Part shown: piece after piece, positions 53,582 through 62,976 of the stretch
How positions within the stretch are numbered: position 1 is the first letter of the stretch
Layout of the letters: each line of letters opens with the position of its first letter
Source: Calothrix sp. PCC 6303
GTDB lineage: Bacteria; Cyanobacteriota; Cyanobacteriia; Cyanobacteriales; Nostocaceae
Length of the DNA stretch: 64,000 nt
Assembly: GCF_000317435.1 (NCBI RefSeq)
Contig: NC_019751.1
Location: 4,650,001-4,714,000 of the forward strand
Direction: 5' to 3'
Notes under the pieces: model-generated
Seen by the model: the letters and a program-made list of their open reading frames with translations, nothing else
Told to the model about the DNA's origin: nothing
Database searches by the model: none
Translations under genes and position numbers: made by a program

Positions 53582-56500
53582 CTATTTTGTAGCTTGCTTT
53601 AATTGCCTTGCTGCTAAATATTCATACATTTGCCAACGTGCGTTAACCTCATTTTGGGCTTCATCAAGGAAACGTTTGGCAAGTTCCGGTTTACTTTTTG
53701 TCAGCATTTTAAAGCGGTTTTCTTGATACATTGAATCTCCCACCGCTTGTTTTGGTTGCTGCATATCTATTTGTAAGGGGTTTTTGCCTTGTTTTACCAA
53801 GTTGGGATTGTAGCGATATAGTAACCAACGTCCTGATTCTACCAAGTTTTTCTGATTACTCATGGCTGTGGTCATATTAATACCGTGGGCAATGCAATGA
53901 CTATAGGCAATAATTAGTGATGGTCCCTCGTAAGCTTCGGCTTCCATGAAGACTTTGAGTGTATGTTCATCACGCGCACCCATTGCCACACTACCTACAT
54001 AGATGTGACCATAAGTCATGGCAATTAGTCCCAAATCTTTTTTTCCCGAAGGTTTACCGCTGGCGGCAAATTTAGCGATCGCGCCTTTGGGTGTAGACTT
54101 AGAAGACTGTCCCCCAGTGTTGGAATAAACTTCTGTATCCATTACCAACACATTAACATTGCGTCCACTTGCCAAAACGTGATCCAATCCCCCAAAATCG
54201 ATATCATAAGCCCAACCATCACCACCAACAATCCAGACGCTTTTTTTCACGAGGTAATCAGCAAGGGATTTAAGATTTTGGATTTCACTGGTGTTATTTA
54301 AAGTTGCCAAATATTGCTTTAATAATTCTACCCGTTCCCGCTGTTCCCAAATATCAGCTTCCGTATTTTGCTGTGCATTCAAAATTGAACTTACCAACTC
54401 ACCATCAGCAATTTCCAATCTCTGCAATAATTCCTTTGCATATTCAGCATGTTTATCCACAGATAGCCGGAAACCCAAGCCAAATTCAGCATTATCTTCA
54501 AATAAATTATTACTCCAAGCCGGACCTCTGCCATCAGAATTGGTACTGTAGGGAGTAGTGGGAAGATTACCACCAAAAATAGAAGAACATCCAGTGGCGT
54601 TTGCAATCAAAGCGCGATCGCCAAATAGCTGAGATAATAGTTTTAGGTAGGGTGTTTCTCCACAACCTGCACATGCACCGGAAAATTCAAATAGTGGTTC
54701 TTGGAGTTGTTGTTGATTAATTCGGTTTAATTTCAGTTTGGTTCTATCGGGATTAGGCAAATTCAGGAAGAAATCCCAGTTTTCTCGTTCTTGTTCCCGC
54801 AAAGGTAACTGTAATTCCATATTAATCGCTTTGCGTTCCGGTTGCGTTTTATTTTTGGCAGGGCAAATATCCACGCAGATCCCGCAACCCGTACAGTCTT
54901 CTGGTGCTACCTGAATCGTAAATTTTTGTCCCGCAAAGTCTTTATCTTTAGCATTTGTGGATTTAAAAGTCGCAGGTGCCTGATTCAATTCCAACTCATC
55001 ATACATCTTCCCCCGAATAGTTGCGTGGGGACAAACCATTGCACATTTCCCGCATTGCACACACACCTCTGCATCCCACACAGGAATAAATTCCGCCACA
55101 TTCCGCTTTTCCCATTTCGCGGTTCCCGTGGGGAAAATTCCATCCGCAGGTAAAGCACTCACAGGTAAACTATCACCTTCACCAAGCATAATTTTACCCA
55201 AGGTTTCCTGGATAAATTCTGGTGCCGAAATTAGGGGATTTTTTATAGATGCCGCATATGGCGCATCTAAACTGCCTATTTTTACCTTTTCTAAATTAGC
55301 TAACGTATTATCTACTGCATCCAAATTCTTTTTAACAACGTCTGTCCCTTTTTTCCCATAAGTCTTTTCAATGGATTGTTTAATTTTAGCAATAGCTTCA
55401 TCCTGTGGTAATACACCAGCCAAGGCAAAGAAACACACCTGCATAATTGTGTTGATTCTTCCCCCCATTCCACTTTCACGGGCTACTTTACTGGCATCAA
55501 TGACATAAAATTTGAGTTTTTTATCAATAATTATTCTTTGAACAGAATTTGGTAAATATTCCCAAACACTTTCGGCATTGTATGGACAATTGAGGAGAAA
55601 TATAGCCCCATCCATTGCACTACTCAGAACATTTACCCGTTCTAAAAATACCCAATGGTGACAACCAATAAAATTAGCTTGTTCAATTAAATAGGTTGAA
55701 CGAATTGGCTGTAAACCAAAGCGAAGATGGGAAACAGTCATCGAACCCGATTTTTTCGAGTCGAAAACGAAATAACCTTGAGCAAAATTATCAGTTTCTT
55801 CCCCAATAATTTTGATAGAATTCTTATTTGCACCCACAGTTCCATCTGAACCCAAACCGTAAAACATTGCCCTCACAACCTGGAGTGATTCTGTGGAAAA
55901 ACTAGGATTAAACTCTAGAGAAGTATGGGTAACATCATCATTAATACCAATAGTAAAATGATTTTTGGGTTTTGAGTTTGCCAAATTCTCAAATACAGCC
56001 CGCACCATTGCAGGTGTAAACTCTTTAGAAGACAGTCCGTAACGTCCACCAACTATAGATTTTAAATTACTAAGTGGAGATTCAAAACTAGTTTCATGGA
56101 TTGCCATCACCACATCCAAATACAGTGGTTCACCAGCACTTCCTGGTTCCTTAGTTCGATCTAAAACAGCTATAGATTTCACAGTTTTGGGTAAAACTTC
56201 CACAAACCTCTGCACATCAAAAGGACGATATAACCGCACCTTCACAACACCGACTTTTTGACCCTTACTAGTTAAATAATCTACCGTTTCATGCACTGTT
56301 TCGCATCCCGAACCCATGATAATAATTACCCGTTCGGCATCCGCAGCACCGTAGTATTCATATATTTTGTATTTTCTACCAGTAAGCGTTGCAAACTCAT
56401 CCATCACCCCCTGTACAATCCCTGGACAAGCCTCATAGTAGAGGTTCGCACCCTCCCGCGATTGGAAATAAACATCCGGATTTTGTGCCGTACCACGCAG

Positions 56501-57142
56501 CACAGGACGGTCTGGAGTCAAAGCGCGATCGCGTTGTGCTAATATAGCTTGCCCATCAATCAACACTTTCATCTCATCATCTTGTAGCAATTCCACTTTC
56601 TGGATTTCGTGGGAAGTCCGAAACCCATCAAAAAAGTGCATAAATGGAACTCTTGCTTTCAATGTTGCAGCTTGAGAAATCAAAGCAAAATCATGTGCTT
56701 CCTGTACCGAAGCCGAACATAACAGTATAAAACCTGTTGCCCTAGCTGCCATCACATCACTATGATCACCAAAGATGGATAGTGCATGGGTAGCTAAAGA
56801 ACGAGCAGCAACGTGAATTACCATACTAGTAAGTTCACCAGCTATCTTATAGAGATTAGGTATCATCAACAACAACCCCTGAGAAGAGGTAAAGGTAGTT
56901 GTCAAGGAACCAGCCTGTAGAGCGCCATGTGCAGCCGCAGCCGCACCCCCCTCACTCTGCATCTCAATCACACTGGGAACTGTCCCCCACAAGTTTTTAC
57001 GGTTATCTGCACACCATGTATCAGTCCACTCCCCCATAGCCGAAGACGGAGTAATTGGGTAAATAGCAATCACCTCGCTCAACTTGTAAGCAATTCGGGC
57101 AACCGCTTCATTTCCGTCAATAGTTGCAAACTTTTTATTCAT
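53582..57142 (-). CDS. nifJ: Pyruvate:ferredoxin (flavodoxin) oxidoreductase
   Basis: The protein has 1186 aa from the ATG at 57142 with GGAG at good spacing. Domains in order: POR N-terminal TPP half (IAYKLSEVIAIYPITPSSAMGEWTD), the gamma domain (SKKSGSMTVSHLRFG near 455), and an 8Fe ferredoxin domain with CVQCGKCAMVCPH near 690 and CTGCGICVDICPAKN near 745. The last is the TPP-binding half with CAGCGETPYLKLL near 815 and GGDGWAYDIDFGGLDHVLASG near 950. It oxidises pyruvate with CoA to acetyl-CoA and CO2 and reduces ferredoxin or flavodoxin, supplying nitrogenase or fermentation. No nif genes are near. Confidence 0.95.
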   Translation of the reverse strand: MNKKFATIDGNEAVARIAYKLSEVIAIYPITPSSAMGEWTDTWCADNRKNLWGTVPSVIEMQSEGGAAAAAHGALQAGSLTTTFTSSQGLLLMIPNLYKIAGELTSMVIHVAARSLATHALSIFGDHSDVMAARATGFILLCSASVQEAHDFALISQAATLKARVPFMHFFDGFRTSHEIQKVELLQDDEMKVLIDGQAILAQRDRALTPDRPVLRGTAQNPDVYFQSREGANLYYEACPGIVQGVMDEFATLTGRKYKIYEYYGAADAERVIIIMGSGCETVHETVDYLTSKGQKVGVVKVRLYRPFDVQRFVEVLPKTVKSIAVLDRTKEPGSAGEPLYLDVVMAIHETSFESPLSNLKSIVGGRYGLSSKEFTPAMVRAVFENLANSKPKNHFTIGINDDVTHTSLEFNPSFSTESLQVVRAMFYGLGSDGTVGANKNSIKIIGEETDNFAQGYFVFDSKKSGSMTVSHLRFGLQPIRSTYLIEQANFIGCHHWVFLERVNVLSSAMDGAIFLLNCPYNAESVWEYLPNSVQRIIIDKKLKFYVIDASKVARESGMGGRINTIMQVCFFALAGVLPQDEAIAKIKQSIEKTYGKKGTDVVKKNLDAVDNTLANLEKVKIGSLDAPYAASIKNPLISAPEFIQETLGKIMLGEGDSLPVSALPADGIFPTGTAKWEKRNVAEFIPVWDAEVCVQCGKCAMVCPHATIRGKMYDELELNQAPATFKSTNAKDKDFAGQKFTIQVAPEDCTGCGICVDICPAKNKTQPERKAINMELQLPLREQERENWDFFLNLPNPDRTKLKLNRINQQQLQEPLFEFSGACAGCGETPYLKLLSQLFGDRALIANATGCSSIFGGNLPTTPYSTNSDGRGPAWSNNLFEDNAEFGLGFRLSVDKHAEYAKELLQRLEIADGELVSSILNAQQNTEADIWEQRERVELLKQYLATLNNTSEIQNLKSLADYLVKKSVWIVGGDGWAYDIDFGGLDHVLASGRNVNVLVMDTEVYSNTGGQSSKSTPKGAIAKFAASGKPSGKKDLGLIAMTYGHIYVGSVAMGARDEHTLKVFMEAEAYEGPSLIIAYSHCIAHGINMTTAMSNQKNLVESGRWLLYRYNPNLVKQGKNPLQIDMQQPKQAVGDSMYQENRFKMLTKSKPELAKRFLDEAQNEVNARWQMYEYLAARQLKQATK

Positions 57143-57868
57143 AGTGTTCTCCAGTATGATTAGATCCCCAATTTCCTTCAATCATTCAGGGATCTATTAT
57201 CTACTTACATTCTGAGATTTTTTCCAATCAAGATTCTGTTATTAGTTAACAGTAGTTAATTTTGATAAGTGCTCTCAATTAGATTCGACAATAAATATTC
57301 ATGCCAAACAAATCAAAAAACACAATTTATGTAACATGTAAGATACAAAAAAAATACAGTAATTTGTATATTTTGTTTGAGAAAAAAATTATTTATTCCT
57401 GATTAACTTGATGGATGAACGAAATATCTTAGTTATCCATATTTATACTGAAGACAAAATAAAACCAAATCTTCTAGAGTGACTGAAGATATGTAACGAA
57501 TAACACAGTAAAAGCAGGAATAAAAGCTTATGTTCTTCCATCTTTAAAAGAGGCAATGTCTATCAAATATAGAACTCCTATATGATTTGTGAAAAATAAA
57601 AATATTTTTTTAAACCAAATATCCGGAAAGGTGAACTTCAATACTTCTACTAAGAAGCAATTTATGCCCTACGATCCATAGGATTTTCACGAATTATTTA
57701 GGATTATTATAAGAGCATTGATAGCATTAAAATCAAGCTATTTATTCAGCCGAAACATATCAAATTTAGCTAATAGTTTGTTTGTCTATGAATAATAGAT
57801 AATTAAAATTTTGGTTTCACAGACTCAAACAACGTTAACTCCTGCTACTAAATCAGGGGTTAATTCCC
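57143..57868. other. Long intergenic region between divergent genes
   Basis: About 725 AT-rich bases between nifJ and the surface-protein operon, which are read away from each other. It should hold both promoters; I cannot point to a specific box. Confidence 0.5.
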
Positions 57869-60565
57869 ATGAGCAACTACCTAAAAGACATAAAACTCCC
57901 TAGAAAAAACAACCATCAAAACGTGAATCACAAACAATCAAAATCTTACCGTTCAATAGTTGCAACAGCATTACTTGCTGGCAGCCTATTCCAATTTATT
58001 GCACCTGTATTAGCCGAAGGTACCGCTGCGGGTACATCCATCAGCAACACAGCAACAGCTACTTACGAAGATCCCAACACCCCAGGGACAACTATCAATG
58101 CCACTTCCAATACAGTCGTTGTTAGCGTCGCAGAAGTTGCTGGTATCACTGTCACTGCATCTGGAGTCACAGATGCCAATGGTGGTACTGTTGCAGTTGG
58201 TGATGTACTCGCATACACCTATACTTTGACCAACGTCGGTAACGACGCAACCCAATTCCGGGTTCCTAACTTAGCGAAAACAACAGGTCCAGGAACAGTT
58301 TCCGGCACGTTACCAAATGGTGGTACACCCAACAATCTGCAATACAGCATTGATGGTGGCACAACTTGGCAAAATATCACTGGTGCTGAGGTAATCATAC
58401 CCTCCATTGCCCCTGGTGGTAGTGTATTAGTTCGTGTACCAGTTACCGTCCAAGCTGGTGCTCAAGCCAATGACATCATTACCGTTACCCTAGGTGACAC
58501 CCCCGGTGATGCTCAGAACCAACTAAGAAGTCCAGATGGTGGTGACATTTATACTGTAGATAACGCTGATAAAACCCCTGGTGAAGTAGATGGTACACCA
58601 GTTAACGGTACTCGTGAAGCTAGTTCAACTCAGCAAATTAAGGTTGCTTCGACGCTGAAGACATTCGCTTTAGCCACCATTCTTAAAACTCGCAGTGCTT
58701 ACAACAATGCTGGTACAACAACCCCCATTACAGATGACAAACTCACCTACGATTTGAGTTTACGGGTTGAGTCCACTGACCCCACAGGACAAGGAATTAC
58801 CCCAGCAGCTTTGACAGGTACAAGCATTAAAGTTGATAGTACAACTCCTGCCAACTATATCTTAGTTTCTGATGCCATTCCTGCGGGTACAGATTTGGCA
58901 GTAGCACCAACCGCACCTCCTGGTTGGCAAGCAGTCTACACTACCGACTTGCTTACAACTGATGCTAATACAGCTAATTGGAAGACTTTCCCATTAAAAG
59001 GCACTGACACTCTGACAAGTATAACTCGTGTTGGTTTCGTCAATAAGCCAGCGACTATTACTTCCATCGCTCCCGGTACAACGGTGAATGGCTTCTCGAT
59101 TCAGTTAGCCGTTGAATCAACTGTAACTTCATCATCATTAACCGTTGCTAATATTGCCCAATTATTTGGTCAAACACCTGGTACCAACGCCCCAGTATAC
59201 GACGAATCGGGTGACCAAAGCCCTAGCAACTATTACAGTGACGGAAACCCGGCTACTATCGATTTTCCCGGAACAGATACCAATGGTGATGGTATTCCTG
59301 ATACCTTACCTGATACTAGCGTTGATGATGGCTACATTGATGCCGTAGCACCAACAACTCCTGAAACTGGTGTTGACACAGGTAACAACAACAGTGGTGA
59401 TGGATCAACAGGTGGTGAAGCAAACATCTTCACGATTCAAGCACCTGTGGCTTCAGCAGTACTCAATGGTCCTCAGAACAAGGCAGATGCTACCGGTCCA
59501 TCAGGTCAAACTAACGATGACTTCACTAACAAATCTTCCCTAGTACCAGCAGGTACAGCCCCTGGTTCCACATTAGATCCATCAGGTGTTGCCTTCACCA
59601 ACACAGTTAAAAATAGCGGTACTAACTCCAGCAGTATTTCGCTTCTTCCCACACCACCCGCAACTCCTGGCGATTTACCAGTGGATACCGTAGTTACGAT
59701 TACGAACGGATCAGAATCTAAGAAATATGTCTGGAATGGAACGACTTTTGTGTTTGATGCTGATGGCAATCCAACAACAAAAGGTGACCAATCACCAATC
59801 GATGCAACTACTGAATACATCACGGTTCCCAATATTGCACCAGGTGCAAGCGTGAACTACGGTGTGGAAATTAATTTACCGACAGGTACCCCATTATCTA
59901 CCGACACAGGAAAAGGCTTCCCCGTACCCATTACAGCATTCATAGATGATTCGACACCTGGTCTGGGTGCTGAAGCTCCAGATGCGAGGAACATCACCAT
60001 AGATCGCGTTTACACTGGCTTCTTACAACTAATTAAAGTGTCAAGAGTCTTGCCAGGTACTGGTCCATCTGTTGGTGCAGGTCAAGATGACTTTGAATCT
60101 ACACCAAGTTACACAAATCCCCTCACCAACGCTGTTATTGACCCGAACGCAGGAGTTACTGATGTAGCCAGAAAACCTGCTCCAGGCAATATCATTGAGT
60201 ACCAAATCAGATACAAAAATATTTCTGATGCTCAATCTGGAACTGGTAACGTAATTCTCAATGCTGACAAAGTTGTAATTACTGAAGATGGTACCCTGAG
60301 TACAACCCCGAATGATGGTAAGAATAACTGGGCGAAAGACAACGATGGTAGCGGTCAAATTGATACTAGCAATATCGTTGGTTCAGCGAAAGATTCTGGA
60401 GCTTCAACGATTCAATTCTACAGTGGTAATCCAGCTACTAGTTCTGGTATCGACCAAACTGGAACCACAGTCAGTACTGATGTGACCAAATATGTAAACA
60501 CAGTTACTGTTCAGGTAGCACCTGGCATCCAAAGAACATTTACTTTCCAACGCAAGGTTAATTAA
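57869..60565 (+). CDS. Exported DUF11-repeat surface protein
   Basis: The protein has 898 aa. A basic leader of about 30 residues is followed by a signal peptide (ATALLAGSLFQFIAPVLAEG). The mature part is Gly/Thr/Asp-rich with several DUF11-like beta units, e.g. VAVGDVLAYTYTLTNVGNDATQFRVP near 105 and IIEYQIRYKNISDAQSGTGNVI near 775. GDGIPDTLPDTSVDDG near 470 is a calcium-type Asp motif. No sortase motif, autotransporter barrel or lipobox is seen. It is probably an outer-surface or matrix protein. It is the first of four co-directional exported genes. Confidence 0.85.
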   Translation: MSNYLKDIKLPRKNNHQNVNHKQSKSYRSIVATALLAGSLFQFIAPVLAEGTAAGTSISNTATATYEDPNTPGTTINATSNTVVVSVAEVAGITVTASGVTDANGGTVAVGDVLAYTYTLTNVGNDATQFRVPNLAKTTGPGTVSGTLPNGGTPNNLQYSIDGGTTWQNITGAEVIIPSIAPGGSVLVRVPVTVQAGAQANDIITVTLGDTPGDAQNQLRSPDGGDIYTVDNADKTPGEVDGTPVNGTREASSTQQIKVASTLKTFALATILKTRSAYNNAGTTTPITDDKLTYDLSLRVESTDPTGQGITPAALTGTSIKVDSTTPANYILVSDAIPAGTDLAVAPTAPPGWQAVYTTDLLTTDANTANWKTFPLKGTDTLTSITRVGFVNKPATITSIAPGTTVNGFSIQLAVESTVTSSSLTVANIAQLFGQTPGTNAPVYDESGDQSPSNYYSDGNPATIDFPGTDTNGDGIPDTLPDTSVDDGYIDAVAPTTPETGVDTGNNNSGDGSTGGEANIFTIQAPVASAVLNGPQNKADATGPSGQTNDDFTNKSSLVPAGTAPGSTLDPSGVAFTNTVKNSGTNSSSISLLPTPPATPGDLPVDTVVTITNGSESKKYVWNGTTFVFDADGNPTTKGDQSPIDATTEYITVPNIAPGASVNYGVEINLPTGTPLSTDTGKGFPVPITAFIDDSTPGLGAEAPDARNITIDRVYTGFLQLIKVSRVLPGTGPSVGAGQDDFESTPSYTNPLTNAVIDPNAGVTDVARKPAPGNIIEYQIRYKNISDAQSGTGNVILNADKVVITEDGTLSTTPNDGKNNWAKDNDGSGQIDTSNIVGSAKDSGASTIQFYSGNPATSSGIDQTGTTVSTDVTKYVNTVTVQVAPGIQRTFTFQRKVN

Positions 60566-60594
60566 TTAATCTCAGTTTCTCCATTTGATTCTGA

Positions 60595-60619
60595 CTACCG
60601 TTGTGTTTACAAACGGTAG
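60595..60619. terminator. Hairpin in the surface-protein operon
   Basis: CTACCGTT (60595-60602) pairs with AACGGTAG (60612-60619), loop of 9. There is no T-run after it, so it may be a partial terminator or an RNA stabiliser that lets the downstream genes be expressed less. Confidence 0.5.
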
Positions 60620-60677
60620 CTGAATCTAAATTTGCAATCGACGAATCAAGTATTTTTCAACTTCAAAAGGTTTTTCT

Positions 60678-61244
60678 ATGAAACGTAGTTCATTGTTAGG
60701 ATTAGGAGCAGTTGCATTCATCGCTATTGCACCTGTAATTGCTCAAGTCCCCGCAGCTAAAAATTTTTTCCAGTCGGGTGTAAACGCGCAAAACGTTCAA
60801 AAACAACAGCAAGTAAATTTACAACTTGATGCTGAGAAACAAGTTGTTGCTCAAGATCAACAAGGTAAGCAAACAAAGACTTGGCTGGCTTTAAAGGGTC
60901 AAGCTAAAGTGCAGCCTGGAGATGTATTACGTTACACAATTACTGGCGAAAACATCAGCGACAAACAAGTTAAAAACTTAACTATTAATCAACCAATTCC
61001 TCAAGGTATGGAATTTGTATTGAAGTCTGCAAGTGCAGATGATAAAAGTAATTCAAAAGTTACTTATAGCATCGATGGTGGACGTAATTTTGTCGAAAAT
61101 CCAACCGTGCAAGTAACTCTTCCCGACGGCAAAGTTGCAACCAAACCAGCACCTGCAAATGCTTATACCCACCTGCGAATGAAGGTTTCATCTGTGGAAG
61201 CAAAGAGTGTTGTTAAAGGTAGCTATCAAGTCAAGGTTAAATAA
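60678..61244 (+). CDS. Small exported DUF11-like protein
   Basis: The protein has 188 aa. Signal peptide LLGLGAVAFIAIAPVIAQ, then a Gln-rich stretch (residues 30-60), and then one DUF11-type domain: VQPGDVLRYTITGENISDKQVKNLTINQPIPQGMEFV and VTYSIDGGRNFVENPTVQV. The single domain suggests a subunit or cap that joins the larger repeat proteins on either side. AAAAGG precedes the ATG by about 8 bases. Same strand as the 898-aa protein, 112 bp after it. Confidence 0.85.
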   Translation: MKRSSLLGLGAVAFIAIAPVIAQVPAAKNFFQSGVNAQNVQKQQQVNLQLDAEKQVVAQDQQGKQTKTWLALKGQAKVQPGDVLRYTITGENISDKQVKNLTINQPIPQGMEFVLKSASADDKSNSKVTYSIDGGRNFVENPTVQVTLPDGKVATKPAPANAYTHLRMKVSSVEAKSVVKGSYQVKVK

Positions 61245-61262
61245 TTTTTAGGTTATAGACAT

Positions 61263-61289
61263 GAGACGTAGCATTGCTACGTCTCTACA
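61263..61289. repeat. Dispersed palindromic repeat (GAGACGTAGC type)
   Basis: GAGACGTAGCATTGCTACGTCTC is a near-perfect palindrome, closely matching 3970-3998. It sits between two genes of the surface-protein cluster, where it could form a hairpin in the transcript. Confidence 0.75.
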
Positions 61290-61425
61290 AGGGTTATGGG
61301 TAAAAAATAGTTTACTATATTTGATTTGTTGAAAGACTAAAATTAGAAGTTATTTAACAAAAGTATTTTGTTTTAAAAGTGTATTTACTTAATAGAATAA
61401 TGGCATTTTTGAGGAGCAATTTTAA

Positions 61426-62976
61426 GTGAACCGTCGGCAACACCAAAAACGAAGATATTTAGGAAAATATCTCGATAGAAAATGGTTGCAAAAGGTAACT
61501 ACAACGTTATTAATTGGTAGTGTTTTTCATGGTTCTACAGGTATAACAAACGCCCAGCAGATAGAAACAAAAACTTCCTTGCCTTTACTTAATAATCAAG
61601 CCAGTTACTCTTATAGCGATCCTGCCAGTAAATTTACATTTCAAGGCACATCTGCTCAGATAGATACCAGTCCAATACCCTTGGTTGATCCATTAGGACG
61701 CATTTTAGGATGTGGTGGTGAACTTTTACCAGATTACACAGGTTTTTCTGTCGGCATGTATGAAGCAAATCCCAATGATCCGACGGGAACTGAGTTAGGT
61801 AATTTGGTTCCTCTGACGCGAACTGAGTTACCCGATATTCAAAATAATGGTGTTCCGGCTGGACTCAAACCTAATATCGAAAATAGTAATCCTTATTTTG
61901 TGACTAACCAGGAACCTAAAGGTACCTATAACTTTTTATTCGACCCTAATAAAAATCAAATTGCTCCTGGTAAGACTTATATTTTGGTAGTTAATCCACC
62001 AAAAGATTCGATTTTCACTCAACGACGCATCAAGCTGCAAATTGTTGATAGTACAGGTGGAATTGGTAATAATATTGTTCGATATATTGCTACTTCCCTT
62101 GATGGTCAACCAATTACCACTACTGGTGGTACAAACTTCACGGATACTATAGCTTTCGTTCCGAATGCGGAAACTGTGGGACTCGATTTATTAGCATTCC
62201 AATTTACAACGGGAATGTGTAAACCAGAACAGGTGCAAATTGTCAAATCTGGGGATAGAGCAACTGCGGAACCTGGTGATACAGCAATTTATCGTCTTTC
62301 GGTGAAAAATCTTTCTGATGTTGCTTTAAATAATGTTGTTGCTACTGACAATTTACCTTTGGGATTCAATTTTATCTCAAAATCGGTACGAGGCGAAATT
62401 AACGGTCAAGCTGTCAATGTGACGGCAGAACGTCAAGGTTCAACGGTGACATTCCGTACTGATACCGCAATTCCCCAGGGTCTGGTATTAAATATTGCCT
62501 ATGCGGCGCAACTTACAAGCGATGCTGTACGGGGAGATGGTAGGAACAGTGCAATCGTCAATGCACAACGTGCAGATAATGGTTTTGCTTCTAAGGATGG
62601 TCCAGCAATACATCAGTTAAAAATTAGACCAGGAATCACATCAGATTGCGGTACTGTTATCGGTCGTGTGTTTGTTGATAAAAATTTTGATGGTGAGCAG
62701 CAAGCAGGGGAGCCAGGAATACCAAATGCGGTAATTTATATGCAAGATGGGAACCGTATTACTACTGACCCAAATGGCTTGTATTCTGTAGCCAATGTTA
62801 AACCAGGGAGTCATACGGGAGTTTTAGATTTAAGTAGTCTTCCCGGTTATACCCTCGCACCTAATACCAAATTTAAAGAACGTAATAGCCAATCGCGTTT
62901 GGTGCGGTTGGAACCAGGTGGAACGGTACGCATGAATTTTGCAGTCACCCCCACTTTCCAGGAGGAAGGAAAATGA
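61426..62976 (+). CDS. Exported DUF11 plus SdrD B-like domain protein
   Basis: The protein has 516 aa from a GTG with GAGGAG about 9 bases upstream. A basic N-terminus (RRQHQKRRYLGKY) and a hydrophobic stretch form the export signal. A novel domain (residues 45-280) precedes a DUF11 domain (about 285-390: GDRATAEPGDTAIYRLSVKNLSDVALNNVVATDNLP). Then comes an SdrD B-type/CNA-B-like domain: IGRVFVDKNFDGEQQAGEPGIPNAVIYMQDG, with the usual Asp residues for calcium, and TTDPNGLYSVANVKPG. Its stop overlaps the ATG of the next gene (ATGA), so the two are translationally coupled. Confidence 0.88.
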   Translation: MNRRQHQKRRYLGKYLDRKWLQKVTTTLLIGSVFHGSTGITNAQQIETKTSLPLLNNQASYSYSDPASKFTFQGTSAQIDTSPIPLVDPLGRILGCGGELLPDYTGFSVGMYEANPNDPTGTELGNLVPLTRTELPDIQNNGVPAGLKPNIENSNPYFVTNQEPKGTYNFLFDPNKNQIAPGKTYILVVNPPKDSIFTQRRIKLQIVDSTGGIGNNIVRYIATSLDGQPITTTGGTNFTDTIAFVPNAETVGLDLLAFQFTTGMCKPEQVQIVKSGDRATAEPGDTAIYRLSVKNLSDVALNNVVATDNLPLGFNFISKSVRGEINGQAVNVTAERQGSTVTFRTDTAIPQGLVLNIAYAAQLTSDAVRGDGRNSAIVNAQRADNGFASKDGPAIHQLKIRPGITSDCGTVIGRVFVDKNFDGEQQAGEPGIPNAVIYMQDGNRITTDPNGLYSVANVKPGSHTGVLDLSSLPGYTLAPNTKFKERNSQSRLVRLEPGGTVRMNFAVTPTFQEEGK